NCBI GenBank assembly: GCA_937899265.1
Contig: CALBPV010000027.1
Location: 1-31,275 of the forward strand
Length of the DNA stretch: 31,275 nucleotides
Direction: 5' to 3'
From: an uncultured Bacteroidales bacterium
Lineage (GTDB): Bacteria; Bacteroidota; Bacteroidia; Bacteroidales; UBA3663
Made by a program: the position numbers and the translations under genes. Each line of letters opens with the position of its first letter. The stretch's first letter is position 1. Below are positions 1 through 8,490 of the stretch, one piece after another. A model generated the notes under the pieces. It saw only the letters and a program-made list of their open reading frames with translations, was not told the DNA's origin and searched no databases.

Positions 1-83
1 GTACTACTTGCTATTCTGTATGTAATCAGTTTCAACTGTTCAAAGATCATTGCAAATGCGGTTGTTTTTCCGATTTGCGGGTG

Positions 84-115
84 CAAAGATAGCGGTTATC
101 TCCGAATCGGCCAAA
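84..115 (-). promoter_or_regulatory. Bacteroidetes-type promoter firing leftwards
   Basis: On the minus strand a TTTG box (115-112) is followed after 20 bp by TATCTTTG (91-84). This fits the Bacteroidetes housekeeping consensus TTTG, about 19 bp, TAnnTTTG. It would transcribe towards position 1, so it belongs to a gene starting left of the window. No convincing gene of its own is seen in 1-250. Confidence 0.6.
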
Positions 116-250
116 CATTTTTGCAAAAAAAATGAAATCCAAAGGCTAATTTTAACAAATCGGACATCGTTTTGACACATATACGTGGCAAATGGAGGCG
201 TTTCTCGTCCCAAAAGCGAACAAAAAACACGGACAGGAGAGCATAGAAAA

Positions 251-289
251 AGAAGAAAACTGTGCTACGGAAAGACCGCAGCACAGTTT
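251..289 (-). terminator. Intrinsic terminator behind the LruC remnant
   Basis: AAACTGTGCT (257-266) pairs perfectly with AGCACAGTTT (280-289). An inner CGG/CCG pair extends the stem around an AAAGA loop. Read on the minus strand, the stem is followed by a T-rich run (complement of 241-256). It lies about 50 bp downstream of the stop of the minus-strand remnant at 341, so it was probably that gene's terminator. Confidence 0.6.
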
Positions 290-340
290 AGGGAGAAACA
301 CGCGTATATATAATGTTCGCGCGCGAGAGGAGGATACAGG

Positions 341-496
341 TTATTCCGCAGAACTGAAATAGTCGGGATAAACCGAGCCGCTCTCTTCGAACTTGTACCA
401 ATCTTCACTTTGGTTGATATCCTTGGCCCAGTCGAGGAATTCCAAATATGCCTTTGTAATGTCCTGTCCTTCGAGCGGATATTTGCATACCTTGTA
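341..496 (-). pseudogene. 3' remnant of a LruC-domain protein gene
   Basis: The minus strand is open for about 52 codons and ends in TAA at 343-341. The peptide holds YPLEGQDITKAYLEFLDW, then WYKFEESGSVYP. This matches from memory the end of Bacteroidetes LruC-domain proteins, where P-E, I-K/T-A-Y, F-x-x-W and W-Y are spaced in the same way. An in-frame TAA lies directly upstream (about 497-499) and the reading frame has no ATG, so the rest of the gene is missing. LruC proteins are large secreted or surface proteins of unclear function. The preserved terminator at 251-289 supports a real truncated 3' end rather than a chance frame. The family assignment rests on a short tail and is tentative. 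Confidence 0.5.
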
Positions 497-587
497 AAAT
501 TATGGAAAACGTGTGCGCATACGGAACGCGTGCGCGTGTAGCGTATGATAAATAATCTTAAAAATAATCCGATTCCGAGAAATTTGT

Positions 588-618
588 TTTGCCATGTCTG
601 AATTTTGTATTATCTTTG
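588..618 (+). promoter_or_regulatory. Consensus Bacteroidetes promoter for the M23 gene
   Basis: TTTG at 588-591, a spacer of exactly 19 bp, and TATCTTTG at 611-618 match the sigma-ABfr consensus fully. Transcription should start near 625, leaving a leader of about 16 nt before the ATG at 641. This rules out the earlier in-frame ATG at 605, which lies upstream of the -7 box. Confidence 0.85.
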
Positions 619-640
619 CAGACTATTTTCCCGACAGAGC

Positions 641-2308
641 ATGAAGCGAATCATCCCAATTCTCCTGAGCCTGACCGTGATGACGGCGCACGCAGAGACC
701 GACGCACAGCTGCCGTTGGCGCTGAAGCCCCAGCTTGCGGGCAACTACGGAGAACTGCGTCCCAACCATTTTCACGCTGGTCTGGATTTCAAGACGGAGC
801 AGACCATCGGACATCCGGTGTTTGCATTTGAAGACGGATACGTATGGCGGGCAGTAATCTACGCCTACGGCTACGGCTATGCGCTCTACGTGAAGCATCC
901 CGCGACGGGACAGATGACGGTCTATGGACACCTAAGTGCGTTCCGCAGCGACATCGCCCGAGCCGTGAGAGACTACCAGGCCGCCCACGAGGCCAACAAC
1001 CCGGACGTATATTTCGAGCCGACGGATTTTCCGGTGAAGCGGGGCGACGAAATAGCCAAAAGCGGAAATACAGGCTCTTCGGGCGGACCTCATGTGCACT
1101 TCGAAATACGCGGCATAGACAACGATGAATTCTACGACCCCCTGCCCTACTTCAAAGACAAAATTGCCGACACACAGCCTCCCCGGCTCACCCATTTCTA
1201 CCTCTACCCTTTGGGCGGCTTGGCCAACGGGTCATCGAAAGCCAAGCAAACACTGGTCAACGGAGGCAAAGGACGGAAAACGTTCACGGCATGGGGCAAA
1301 GTGGGCATCGGACTGAAAGCCTACGACTACATGGACGGACAGGCCAACAAATTCGGAGTGAAGTATATCCGGGTTTGGGTGGACGGGAAGCAAATCTTCG
1401 GATTTGCCGAAAAAGCATTCTTCTACGACGAACGCCGTTACACCAACTCGACGACGGATTATGCTGCGTGGAAACGACAGCGGTCAATGATTGTCAAGGC
1501 ATTTGTGGAACCCGGCAACAAGCTCCGGATGATAGACCACAGTCTGGGCGATGGCATTGTGACGATAGACAAAGAGAAAACCTACGAGGTAAAGATTGAG
1601 CTGGAAGACTGCCACGGGAACAAAAGCGAATACGGATTCCACATCCAAGGCAAGAAAGGTCATGTGCCGGCCACACAGCACAAAGGGACAACCGTGAAGG
1701 CGAGCGAAGCGCTGCACCTGGAACACGACGGACTGGAACTCGATGTACCCGCCGGCATCTTCTACACAGACCTGGACATCGAGGTGAGCCACCGGCCGCA
1801 GACCAACGCCCAACGACCCTGCCTGAGCGACCTCTACACCGTGGGGACCGACGTGATGCCGATGCACGACTTCGGCACACTGAGCATCGCCGTGCCGGAG
1901 ACCTACAAAGGCGACCCCGCCAAACTCTACCTCTCGAACATGACCGACGGCAACAGCCCGTTAGAGACGACCTGCCAGACCCGAGGGGGAATACTCCGGG
2001 CCGAAGCCAAAGTGCGGTCGCTGGGAGTATTTGCCCTGCGCACCGACAACAGCGCGCCGCAAGTCTCGGTGGTAGGAAAACCCGTCAACAGCCGCATTGT
2101 GATTAAAATCACCGACATAGGCTCAGGCATCCGTTCGTGGAGAGGAGAAATAGACGGACGTTTCATTCCCTTCGACATGGACAATCGCGGCCTCTATGTG
2201 GCATGTCCGCGAGATTTCGGATTTTCCAAGGGCAACCACACCCTGACCCTCACCGCTACCGACAAATGCGGCAACACGACCACATTCACCAGACGGATGT
2301 GGTTCTAG
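641..2308 (+). CDS. M23 (LytM-type) metallopeptidase, secreted
   Basis: This 555-residue protein has a signal peptide (about residues 1-18, ending AHA) followed by a peptidase M23 domain (about 30-165). The zinc-binding and catalytic pattern is intact: H45-x3-D49 in FHAGLD and H151-x-H153 in PHVHFE, with the typical YGHLS segment between them. M23 enzymes are endopeptidases that cut peptidoglycan cross-links or peptide bridges, here in the periplasm or at the surface. The remaining 390 residues look like beta-rich accessory domains; the last (about 470-555), with TDIGSGI and TATDKCGN, resembles an Ig-like fold. The start at 641 is chosen from the promoter at 588-618 and the signal peptide. 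The stop TAG shares its last base with the first repeat unit of the following array. The substrate is unknown. Confidence 0.85.
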   Translation: MKRIIPILLSLTVMTAHAETDAQLPLALKPQLAGNYGELRPNHFHAGLDFKTEQTIGHPVFAFEDGYVWRAVIYAYGYGYALYVKHPATGQMTVYGHLSAFRSDIARAVRDYQAAHEANNPDVYFEPTDFPVKRGDEIAKSGNTGSSGGPHVHFEIRGIDNDEFYDPLPYFKDKIADTQPPRLTHFYLYPLGGLANGSSKAKQTLVNGGKGRKTFTAWGKVGIGLKAYDYMDGQANKFGVKYIRVWVDGKQIFGFAEKAFFYDERRYTNSTTDYAAWKRQRSMIVKAFVEPGNKLRMIDHSLGDGIVTIDKEKTYEVKIELEDCHGNKSEYGFHIQGKKGHVPATQHKGTTVKASEALHLEHDGLELDVPAGIFYTDLDIEVSHRPQTNAQRPCLSDLYTVGTDVMPMHDFGTLSIAVPETYKGDPAKLYLSNMTDGNSPLETTCQTRGGILRAEAKVRSLGVFALRTDNSAPQVSVVGKPVNSRIVIKITDIGSGIRSWRGEIDGRFIPFDMDNRGLYVACPRDFGFSKGNHTLTLTATDKCGNTTTFTRRMWF

Positions 2309-2466
2309 CCTACCCCCGCCCCTCCCTAAAGGGAAGGGAGGTGGACGGTCTAAGGTACAGCCTACCCCCAGCCCCTCCCTAAGGGGAAGGGAGGTGGACG
2401 GTCTAAGGTACAGCCTACCCCCAGCCCCTCCCTAAAGGGAAGGGAGGTGGACGGTCTAAGGTCTAA
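2308..2466 (+). repeat. Tandem 53-bp hairpin element, three copies, ending in 7-bp units
   Basis: Three head-to-tail copies start at 2308, 2360 and 2413. Each begins GCCTACCCCC and contains the hairpin CCTCCCT/AGGGAGG around an AAAGGGA-like loop. Each then reads GGTGGACGGTCTAAGG. The last copy ends in two exact heptads GGTCTAA (2453-2459, 2460-2466). Copies differ at single bases, for example CTAAAGG versus CTAAGGG. The array starts on the last base of the M23 stop codon. Related elements lie at 7273, 9164 and 12497. Confidence 0.9.
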
Positions 2467-2467
2467 G

Positions 2468-2499
2468 GGATTTATGGATTTATGGATTTAAGGATTTAA
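2468..2499 (+). repeat. Four 8-bp units in the leader of the C69 gene
   Basis: Two GGATTTAT units are followed by two GGATTTAA units with no spacer, directly behind the GGTCTAA heptads. The array ends 22 bp before the ATG at 2522, so it probably lies in the 5' untranslated region. No TAnnTTTG promoter box is seen in 2309-2521. Confidence 0.85.
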
Positions 2500-2521
2500 G
2501 AAAAAAATAGAATACAGACTT

Positions 2522-4159
2522 ATGAAAACTCTGCTTTCCGCCCTCACGGCACTCTTGCTGACAGCACAGCCTGTTTGGGCATGTACCAACCTGATAGTCG
2601 GCAAAAATGCATCGGCCACAGGTTCGACCATGATCAGTTACAACGCCGACAGTCACGTTCTGTACGGCGAATTGTACTACACCCCCGCTGCCGACCATCC
2701 TGCCGGTGCCATGAGAAAAATCATCGAATGGGATACCCAAAAATATCTGGGAGAAATACCCCAACCGGCCCACACCCATCGCGTGGTGGGCAACATGAAC
2801 GAATGGCAGCTGACCATCGGAGAATCGACCTGGGGCGGAAATCCCAAATACCGGGACACGACAGCCCTGATAGACTACGGCTCGCTCATCTATATCACCC
2901 TGGAACGCGCCAAGACAGCCCGTGAGGCCATCACGGTGATGACCGACCTCGTGGCCGAATACGGCTACTACAGTGAGGGAGAAACCTTCTCGATAGGCGA
3001 CCCGGACGAAGTGTGGGTCATGGACCTTATCGGCAAAGGCCCGGGAAACAAAGGAGCTGTGTGGGTGGCAGTACGCATTCCCGATGACTGTATCTCGGGA
3101 CACGCCAACCAGGCACGCATCCACACCTTCCCTCTCAAGGACAAAAAGAACTGCCTCTACTCGAAAGAACTCATTCCCTTTGCCCGTCAAGAAGGTCTCT
3201 TCGACGGCAAGGACGAGGATTTCGACTTTGCAAAAGCCTTCGGCGAGAAAGACTACATGGCCTACCGAGGCTGCGACGGACGCGTGTGGGCGTGGTTCAA
3301 TCGCTTCGCTTCAGGCATGGAACGTTATTTCCCATGGGTGGATATGCAGCCCGATGCCGAGATACTGCCGCTCTATGTGAAGCCCGACCGCAAACTCACC
3401 CACCGGGATGTGCAGGATGCCATGGGCGACCATTTCGAGAACACGCCCTGGGATATGACCAAAGACGTGGGCGGAGGACCCTTCCACTCGCCTTATCGCT
3501 GGCGTCCGCTGACCTGGAAAGTTGACAGTGTGGAATACCTCCACGAGCGTGCCATTGCGACCCAACAGACAGGGTTTACTTTTGTGGCAGAGATGCGCAG
3601 CCGGCTTCCCCGTGAAGTGGGCGGCAAGATATGGTTCGGTTGTGATGATGCCGCCTCGGCTTTCTATGCTCCCGTTTATGTCAACATTCTGGAGTCACCC
3701 CTATGCTTCCGTCCGGGCAACGGAGACATGACCCATTTCTCGTGGACTTCGGCCTTCTGGATGTCAAACTGGGTGGCTCAGCAAGCCTACGCCCGCTATG
3801 AAGACATGATTAAAGACATTAACCGGGTGAAAGACGCGATGGCCGACCGGTGGGATGCCGAGCAGGACAGCATCGATGCCCAAGCATGCTCGCTTCTCAA
3901 GAACAGCACCTCGGATGTCAGTGCCTTCCTCAACGAATATACTGCACGCGAGGCCAACGGAGCCACAGAAGCCTACAAAGAGCTGGGCATTTACCTCCTC
4001 GTGAAATACCTCGACGGCAACGTCAAAAAAGAGAAAGACGGACAGTTCCTCACCACCCCTGAAGGCGTGAGTGAAATGCCCAACCAGCCGCGCTACAGCG
4101 ACGATTTCTACCGTGCCATCGTCAACCAAAGAGGCGATGAAATCAGAATGAAAAAATGA
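2522..4159 (+). CDS. C69-family dipeptidase (PepD-like), secreted
   Basis: This 545-residue protein starts with a signal peptide (residues 1-20, MKTLLSAL to VWA) followed at once by C21 in ACTNLIVG. In peptidase family C69 (dipeptidase A type, Ntn-hydrolase fold) the cysteine exposed by N-terminal processing is the nucleophile, and C-T-N/T-L is its usual context. The length suits the Bacteroidetes members. It probably cleaves dipeptides or short peptides in the periplasm. C21 also sits where a lipobox cysteine would, but the preceding residues PVWA fit signal peptidase I cleavage better. Its last four bases (ATGA) overlap the start of the rlmD-like gene, which indicates translational coupling. 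The exact substrate cannot be read from the sequence. Confidence 0.85.
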   Translation: MKTLLSALTALLLTAQPVWACTNLIVGKNASATGSTMISYNADSHVLYGELYYTPAADHPAGAMRKIIEWDTQKYLGEIPQPAHTHRVVGNMNEWQLTIGESTWGGNPKYRDTTALIDYGSLIYITLERAKTAREAITVMTDLVAEYGYYSEGETFSIGDPDEVWVMDLIGKGPGNKGAVWVAVRIPDDCISGHANQARIHTFPLKDKKNCLYSKELIPFARQEGLFDGKDEDFDFAKAFGEKDYMAYRGCDGRVWAWFNRFASGMERYFPWVDMQPDAEILPLYVKPDRKLTHRDVQDAMGDHFENTPWDMTKDVGGGPFHSPYRWRPLTWKVDSVEYLHERAIATQQTGFTFVAEMRSRLPREVGGKIWFGCDDAASAFYAPVYVNILESPLCFRPGNGDMTHFSWTSAFWMSNWVAQQAYARYEDMIKDINRVKDAMADRWDAEQDSIDAQACSLLKNSTSDVSAFLNEYTAREANGATEAYKELGIYLLVKYLDGNVKKEKDGQFLTTPEGVSEMPNQPRYSDDFYRAIVNQRGDEIRMKK

Positions 4160-5589
4160 GCAGAAAAGACAGAAAGAAACCCCTTCTGGAGGGAGTCAAG
4201 ATAGCAGGGTTTGCCGCCGAAGGCAAGTGTGTGGCCCGGGTACCCGCGGGCGACCCGCAAGAGGGTCGGGAGAAGGTGCTCTTTGTGCCGTATGCCTGTC
4301 CGGGCGATGTGGTCGATGTGCAGGTGGAGCGTTCGCGTTCATCGTTCATGGAGGGACACATTGTCCGTATGACAGAACCCTCGCCCATGCGCATTGCCCC
4401 GAAGTGCGGACAATTCGGCATCTGCGGAGGATGCAAATGGCAGCACGTGCCCTACGAAGAACAGCTCAAAATGAAGCAGCAGCAGGTGATGGATGCCCTC
4501 ACCCGCATCGGCAAAGTCGAATTGCCGGAGTGCAGTCCGATAGACGGCTCAGAGCAGATTTACGGCTACCGCAACAAGCTGGAGTTCACCTTCTCCAACA
4601 AACGTTGGCTGACCCGCGAAGAGATTGCCTCCGGAGTAAAATACGATGACATGAACGCGTTGGGATTCCACATCCCCGACAGTTTCGACAAGGTGCTTGA
4701 CATCGAGGAATGTCATCTTCAGGAAGACATCTCCAACCGGATTCGTCTCTCGGTGCGTGCTTTTGCCATCGGGAAGGGTTTGCCGTTCTATAACATGCGC
4801 GAACACAGGGGGCTGCTTCGCAACCTTATCATACGCACTTCCTCGACGGGCGAACTGATGGTCATTGCAGTTTTCGGAGCCGACGACATGGACGGCATTT
4901 CACTGGTGCTCAATCACCTCAAGGACAGTTTCCCGGAAATCACATCGCTCATTTGGGTCCTCAACGAGAAGCTGAACGACGCATGGGCAGACCAGCCCAC
5001 ACACGTCTGGAGCGGAGAAGACCACATTTGGGAAGAAATGGAAAACCTCCGCTTCAAGGTGGGACCCAAGTCGTTCTATCAGACCAACTCCCGCCAGGCT
5101 TATCATCTCTACAGCCATGCGCGCGATTATGCAGGACTCACGGGAGAGGAGCTCGTCTATGACCTCTACACCGGCACAGGCACGATAGCCAACTTTGTGG
5201 CCCATCGCGCGAAGAAAGTGATAGGCATCGAATATGTGCCCGAAGCCATCGAAGATGCCAAAGTGAACTCCCAAGTGAACGGCATCGGCAACACGCTGTT
5301 CTATGCCGGCGACATGAAAGACATCCTCACCGAGGATTTCATCGGACAACACGGGCGCCCCGATGTCATCATCACCGACCCGCCGCGTGCCGGCATGCAT
5401 GAGGATGTCATACGGACCATTCTTTTTGCCCGTCCGCGGGTGATAGTCTATGTGTCATGCAATCCGGCCACACAGGCCCGCGACCTGCAGATGCTCGATG
5501 CCGACTATCGTGTCACTGCCATCCAACCCGTAGATATGTTCCCCCATACCCAACACGTTGAAAACATCGTTCGACTGGAACGCAGATAA
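4156..5589 (+). CDS. rlmD: RlmD/RumA-type 23S rRNA (uracil-C5) methyltransferase
   Basis: This 477-residue protein has an N-terminal TRAM-like domain (about 10-75), then four cysteines for an iron-sulfur cluster: C84, C90, C93 (CGQFGICGGC) and C186 (EECHLQ). A SAM-dependent methyltransferase domain follows, with YDLYTGTGTIANF and TDPPRAG. The catalytic nucleophile is C435 in VSCNPAT and the general base is E469 in HVENIV. The family methylates uracil C5 in rRNA (E. coli RlmD at U1939) or tRNA; which site is used here is inferred only. The start overlaps the C69 stop by 4 bp. The uvrA ATG follows 3 bp behind the stop, so these genes are probably one transcript. Confidence 0.88.
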   Translation: MSRKDRKKPLLEGVKIAGFAAEGKCVARVPAGDPQEGREKVLFVPYACPGDVVDVQVERSRSSFMEGHIVRMTEPSPMRIAPKCGQFGICGGCKWQHVPYEEQLKMKQQQVMDALTRIGKVELPECSPIDGSEQIYGYRNKLEFTFSNKRWLTREEIASGVKYDDMNALGFHIPDSFDKVLDIEECHLQEDISNRIRLSVRAFAIGKGLPFYNMREHRGLLRNLIIRTSSTGELMVIAVFGADDMDGISLVLNHLKDSFPEITSLIWVLNEKLNDAWADQPTHVWSGEDHIWEEMENLRFKVGPKSFYQTNSRQAYHLYSHARDYAGLTGEELVYDLYTGTGTIANFVAHRAKKVIGIEYVPEAIEDAKVNSQVNGIGNTLFYAGDMKDILTEDFIGQHGRPDVIITDPPRAGMHEDVIRTILFARPRVIVYVSCNPATQARDLQMLDADYRVTAIQPVDMFPHTQHVENIVRLERR

Positions 5590-5592
5590 CCT

Positions 5593-8490
5593 ATGGCCGA
5601 CCCCAAAATCCTCATCAAAGGAGCGCGTGTCAACAATCTCAAAAACATCGATGTCGAGATACCGCGCGACAAACTCATCGTTGTGACCGGACTGTCAGGC
5701 TCCGGCAAGTCGTCACTGGCTTTCGACACACTGTATGCCGAAGGACAGCGCCGCTATGTGGAGTCGCTCTCGAGCTACGCCCGCCAGTTTTTGGGACGAA
5801 TGAGCAAACCCGAGTGCGACTACATTCTGGGCATTCCTCCCGCCGTTGCCATCCAACAGAAAGTGACCGTGAGAAACCCGCGTTCCACCGTAGGCACCTC
5901 GACCGAAATCTACGACTACCTGCGTCTCCTGTTTGCCCGCATCGGACGGACTTTCTCTCCCGTCTCGGGTACGGAAGTGAGGAAACACACCGTAGATGAT
6001 GTGGTGGCAGCAGCCACCGCCCTGCCGGAGGGGAGCAAGGCAGCCATTCTCTTCACCACACAAGTGCCCGATGAGCGTTCGCTGGCCGACCACGTGGAGC
6101 TGATGAAGAAAAACGGCTATGCCCGTGCCGAGCAAGACGGCAAATTCATCCGACTCGAAGACTTTGCATCGCAATACCCCGAGGCCACGTCCGTCAGGAT
6201 TGTGGTCGATCGTCTCAAGATTCCTTTTGAAGACCAGGCGGCCCAAAGCCGATTTGCGGATTCGACAGAAATAGCCTTCGAAGAGGGCTTCGGAGAAATG
6301 CGTCTCAAGTGCTGGCTCCCCGATGGCACAGAGGGGGAAACGGTGTTCTCAAAACACTTCGAAGCCGACGGAATGACCTTCGAAGAACCATCCGACATGA
6401 TGTTCAACTTCAACTCGCCCATCGGAGCCTGTCCCACATGCAACGGCTCCGGCCGAATGGAGGGCATCGACGAGGATCTCGTCATTCCCAACAAAGCACT
6501 CTCTGTGGCCGAGGACTGTGTCGTGTGCTGGCGCGGAGAGAAGATGTCGGAGTGGAAGAAATACTTCATCTCGCAACAGGCCCCAAACGGCTTCCCCGTC
6601 TATACACCGTACTACGAACTGACGCAGGAACAGAAGGACATCCTCTGGCACTCGCGGGGAGAATGGGTTGCTTCGATAGATGAATTCTTCAACATGGTGC
6701 AGCACAATCTCTACAAGATACAGTATCGCGTAATGTTGGCCCGCTATCGGGGCAAAACCACCTGTCCCGAATGTCGGGGGAACCGTCTTCGCACGCAAGC
6801 CACCTACGTCAAGGTGGGCGGCAAAAGCATCACCGACCTGGTGAAAATGCCCGTCAGCGAACTGATATCCTTCTTTGCGGACTTGCCACTCACCGAACAG
6901 GAGCAGCAGATATCCAAGCGTCTGATGGCCGAGATTCGCAACCGTCTGAACTTCCTCCGCGAGGTGGGTCTGAGCTACCTCACCCTCGACCGCCTCAGCA
7001 ACTCGCTGTCGGGCGGCGAGAGCCAGCGCATCAACCTGGCCACATCTCTGGGCAGCAGCCTCGTGGGTTCCATGTATATCCTCGACGAACCGTCCATAGG
7101 TCTCCATCCGCGCGACACCGACCAACTGATTCATGTACTGCGTCAGCTGCGTGACCTCGGCAATACGGTCATTGTGGTGGAACACGACGAGGAAATCATC
7201 CGTTCGGCCGATTACCTCATCGATGTGGGACCTGAAGCAGGTGTCAACGGCGGGGAAATCGTCTTCCAGGGAGCCTACCCCCAGCCCCTCCCAGCCTACC
7301 CCCAGCCCCTCCCTAAAGGGAAGGGAGAAGGGAGGGCAGCGGTCAAGGGCTCAAGGGGTTCAGAGCGGGATAGCGACACATTATGGGTCGAAAGGCTGCC
7401 CAAAGAAATTCTGCAACGGTCACATACCGCCCGATTCCTTGCCGGCATAGACAAGATTCCCGTACCGAAGACAACACGTCCGTGGAACAGTTATATTGAA
7501 ATACACAAGGCGGCCCACAACAACCTCAAAGGAGTGAGCGTGAAGATTCCGCTGGGGGTGATGACGGTCGTGACCGGCGTTTCCGGCTCGGGCAAATCGA
7601 CACTGGTGCGCGATATATTATATAAAGGAATGGTGCGCCACCTCGGTGAATCGGGAGATGCACCCGGCGCGTTTGGCGGATTCGGCGGAGACTTGCACCG
7701 CATCGCCCACATCAACTTTGTAGATCAGAACCCCATCGGCAAATCGACGCGTAGCAATGCAGCCACCTATTTGAAAGCCTACGACGAGATACGTCGTCTC
7801 TATGCCGAACAACAACTTTCGCGACAGATGGGATTCACGGCAGCCACCTTCTCGTTCAATGCCGACGGCGGACGATGCGACGAATGTAAGGGAGACGGCA
7901 AAATCACCATTCCGATGCAATTTATGGCCGACCTTGAAATGACGTGCGAAGCCTGTCACGGCAAGCGGTTCAAAAGCGATGTGCTGGAAGTGAAATACCG
8001 GGGCAAAGACATCTCAGAGGTATTGGACCTCAGTGTGGATGAAGCCATCACGTTCTTCAAGGACGAACGTCCGATTGTCGATCGGCTGGTACCCCTCCAG
8101 CGCGTGGGACTGGGATATATCAAACTCGGACAATCCTCCTCGACCCTCTCGGGCGGCGAGAACCAGCGAGTGAAGCTCGCCTATTATCTCTCCACCGAAC
8201 GACAGGACCCCACGCTCTTCATCTTCGACGAGCCCACCACGGGTCTCCATCTCCACGATGTCAAAGTGCTGTTGGATGCGCTCCAAAGCCTCCTGCAACG
8301 CGGTCACACGATTGTTATCATCGAGCACAATCTCGATGTCATCAAATGTGCAGACCATGTGATAGACCTCGGTCCCGAAGGAGGAGCCAAGGGCGGGAAT
8401 GTTGTCTTCGAGGGAACGCCTCGCGAGCTCCTGAAATGCAAGGACAGCTACACTGCAAAATATCTCAAACCCAAGTTCGATGAAAATTAA
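5593..8490 (+). CDS. uvrA: UvrA excinuclease ABC subunit A with in-frame repeat insertion
   Basis: This 965-residue protein is the DNA-damage sensor ATPase of nucleotide excision repair. Both ABC modules are complete: Walker A at 33-41 (GLSGSGKSS) and 662-670 (GVSGSGKST), signatures LSGGESQR (472-479) and LSGGENQR (852-859), and Walker B/D-loop segments ILDEPSIGLHPRD and IFDEPTTGLH. Zinc-binding cysteine pairs appear as CPTC/CPEC in the first half and CDEC/CEAC in the second. Residues from A561 to about 600 are foreign to the family. They are translated from the hairpin repeat (AYPQPLP twice, then KGKGEGR) and lie in the linker between GEIVFQG and the PKEILQRSHTARFL segment. Family members run straight through here with a short linker, as recalled. 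The frame stays open, so the protein is probably made and active. The end overlaps the HAD gene by 11 bp. Confidence 0.97.
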   Translation: MADPKILIKGARVNNLKNIDVEIPRDKLIVVTGLSGSGKSSLAFDTLYAEGQRRYVESLSSYARQFLGRMSKPECDYILGIPPAVAIQQKVTVRNPRSTVGTSTEIYDYLRLLFARIGRTFSPVSGTEVRKHTVDDVVAAATALPEGSKAAILFTTQVPDERSLADHVELMKKNGYARAEQDGKFIRLEDFASQYPEATSVRIVVDRLKIPFEDQAAQSRFADSTEIAFEEGFGEMRLKCWLPDGTEGETVFSKHFEADGMTFEEPSDMMFNFNSPIGACPTCNGSGRMEGIDEDLVIPNKALSVAEDCVVCWRGEKMSEWKKYFISQQAPNGFPVYTPYYELTQEQKDILWHSRGEWVASIDEFFNMVQHNLYKIQYRVMLARYRGKTTCPECRGNRLRTQATYVKVGGKSITDLVKMPVSELISFFADLPLTEQEQQISKRLMAEIRNRLNFLREVGLSYLTLDRLSNSLSGGESQRINLATSLGSSLVGSMYILDEPSIGLHPRDTDQLIHVLRQLRDLGNTVIVVEHDEEIIRSADYLIDVGPEAGVNGGEIVFQGAYPQPLPAYPQPLPKGKGEGRAAVKGSRGSERDSDTLWVERLPKEILQRSHTARFLAGIDKIPVPKTTRPWNSYIEIHKAAHNNLKGVSVKIPLGVMTVVTGVSGSGKSTLVRDILYKGMVRHLGESGDAPGAFGGFGGDLHRIAHINFVDQNPIGKSTRSNAATYLKAYDEIRRLYAEQQLSRQMGFTAATFSFNADGGRCDECKGDGKITIPMQFMADLEMTCEACHGKRFKSDVLEVKYRGKDISEVLDLSVDEAITFFKDERPIVDRLVPLQRVGLGYIKLGQSSSTLSGGENQRVKLAYYLSTERQDPTLFIFDEPTTGLHLHDVKVLLDALQSLLQRGHTIVIIEHNLDVIKCADHVIDLGPEGGAKGGNVVFEGTPRELLKCKDSYTAKYLKPKFDEN
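7273..7363 (+). repeat. Composite repeat inserted in frame within uvrA
   Basis: A 21-bp unit starting GCCTACCCCC is duplicated (7273-7293, 7294-7314). The second copy runs on into the CTCCCTAAAGGGAAGGGAG hairpin. Heptad-like units follow: GGTCAAG (7341-7347), GGCTCAA (7348-7354) and GGTTCAG (7357-7363). The element is in the + orientation, as at the other three loci, and is read in the one frame that avoids the TAA in its loop. Its right-hand boundary is uncertain and may reach about 7390. Confidence 0.88.

Noticed and set aside
605..640. Upstream ATG extending the M23 gene by 12 residues
   Set aside because: It lies before the TATCTTTG promoter box (611-618) and would spoil the signal peptide; ATG 641 fits both.
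7261..7400. Frameshift or split of uvrA at the repeat
   Set aside because: The frame is continuous from 5593 to 8490 and both ATPase halves are complete, so it is an in-frame insertion.
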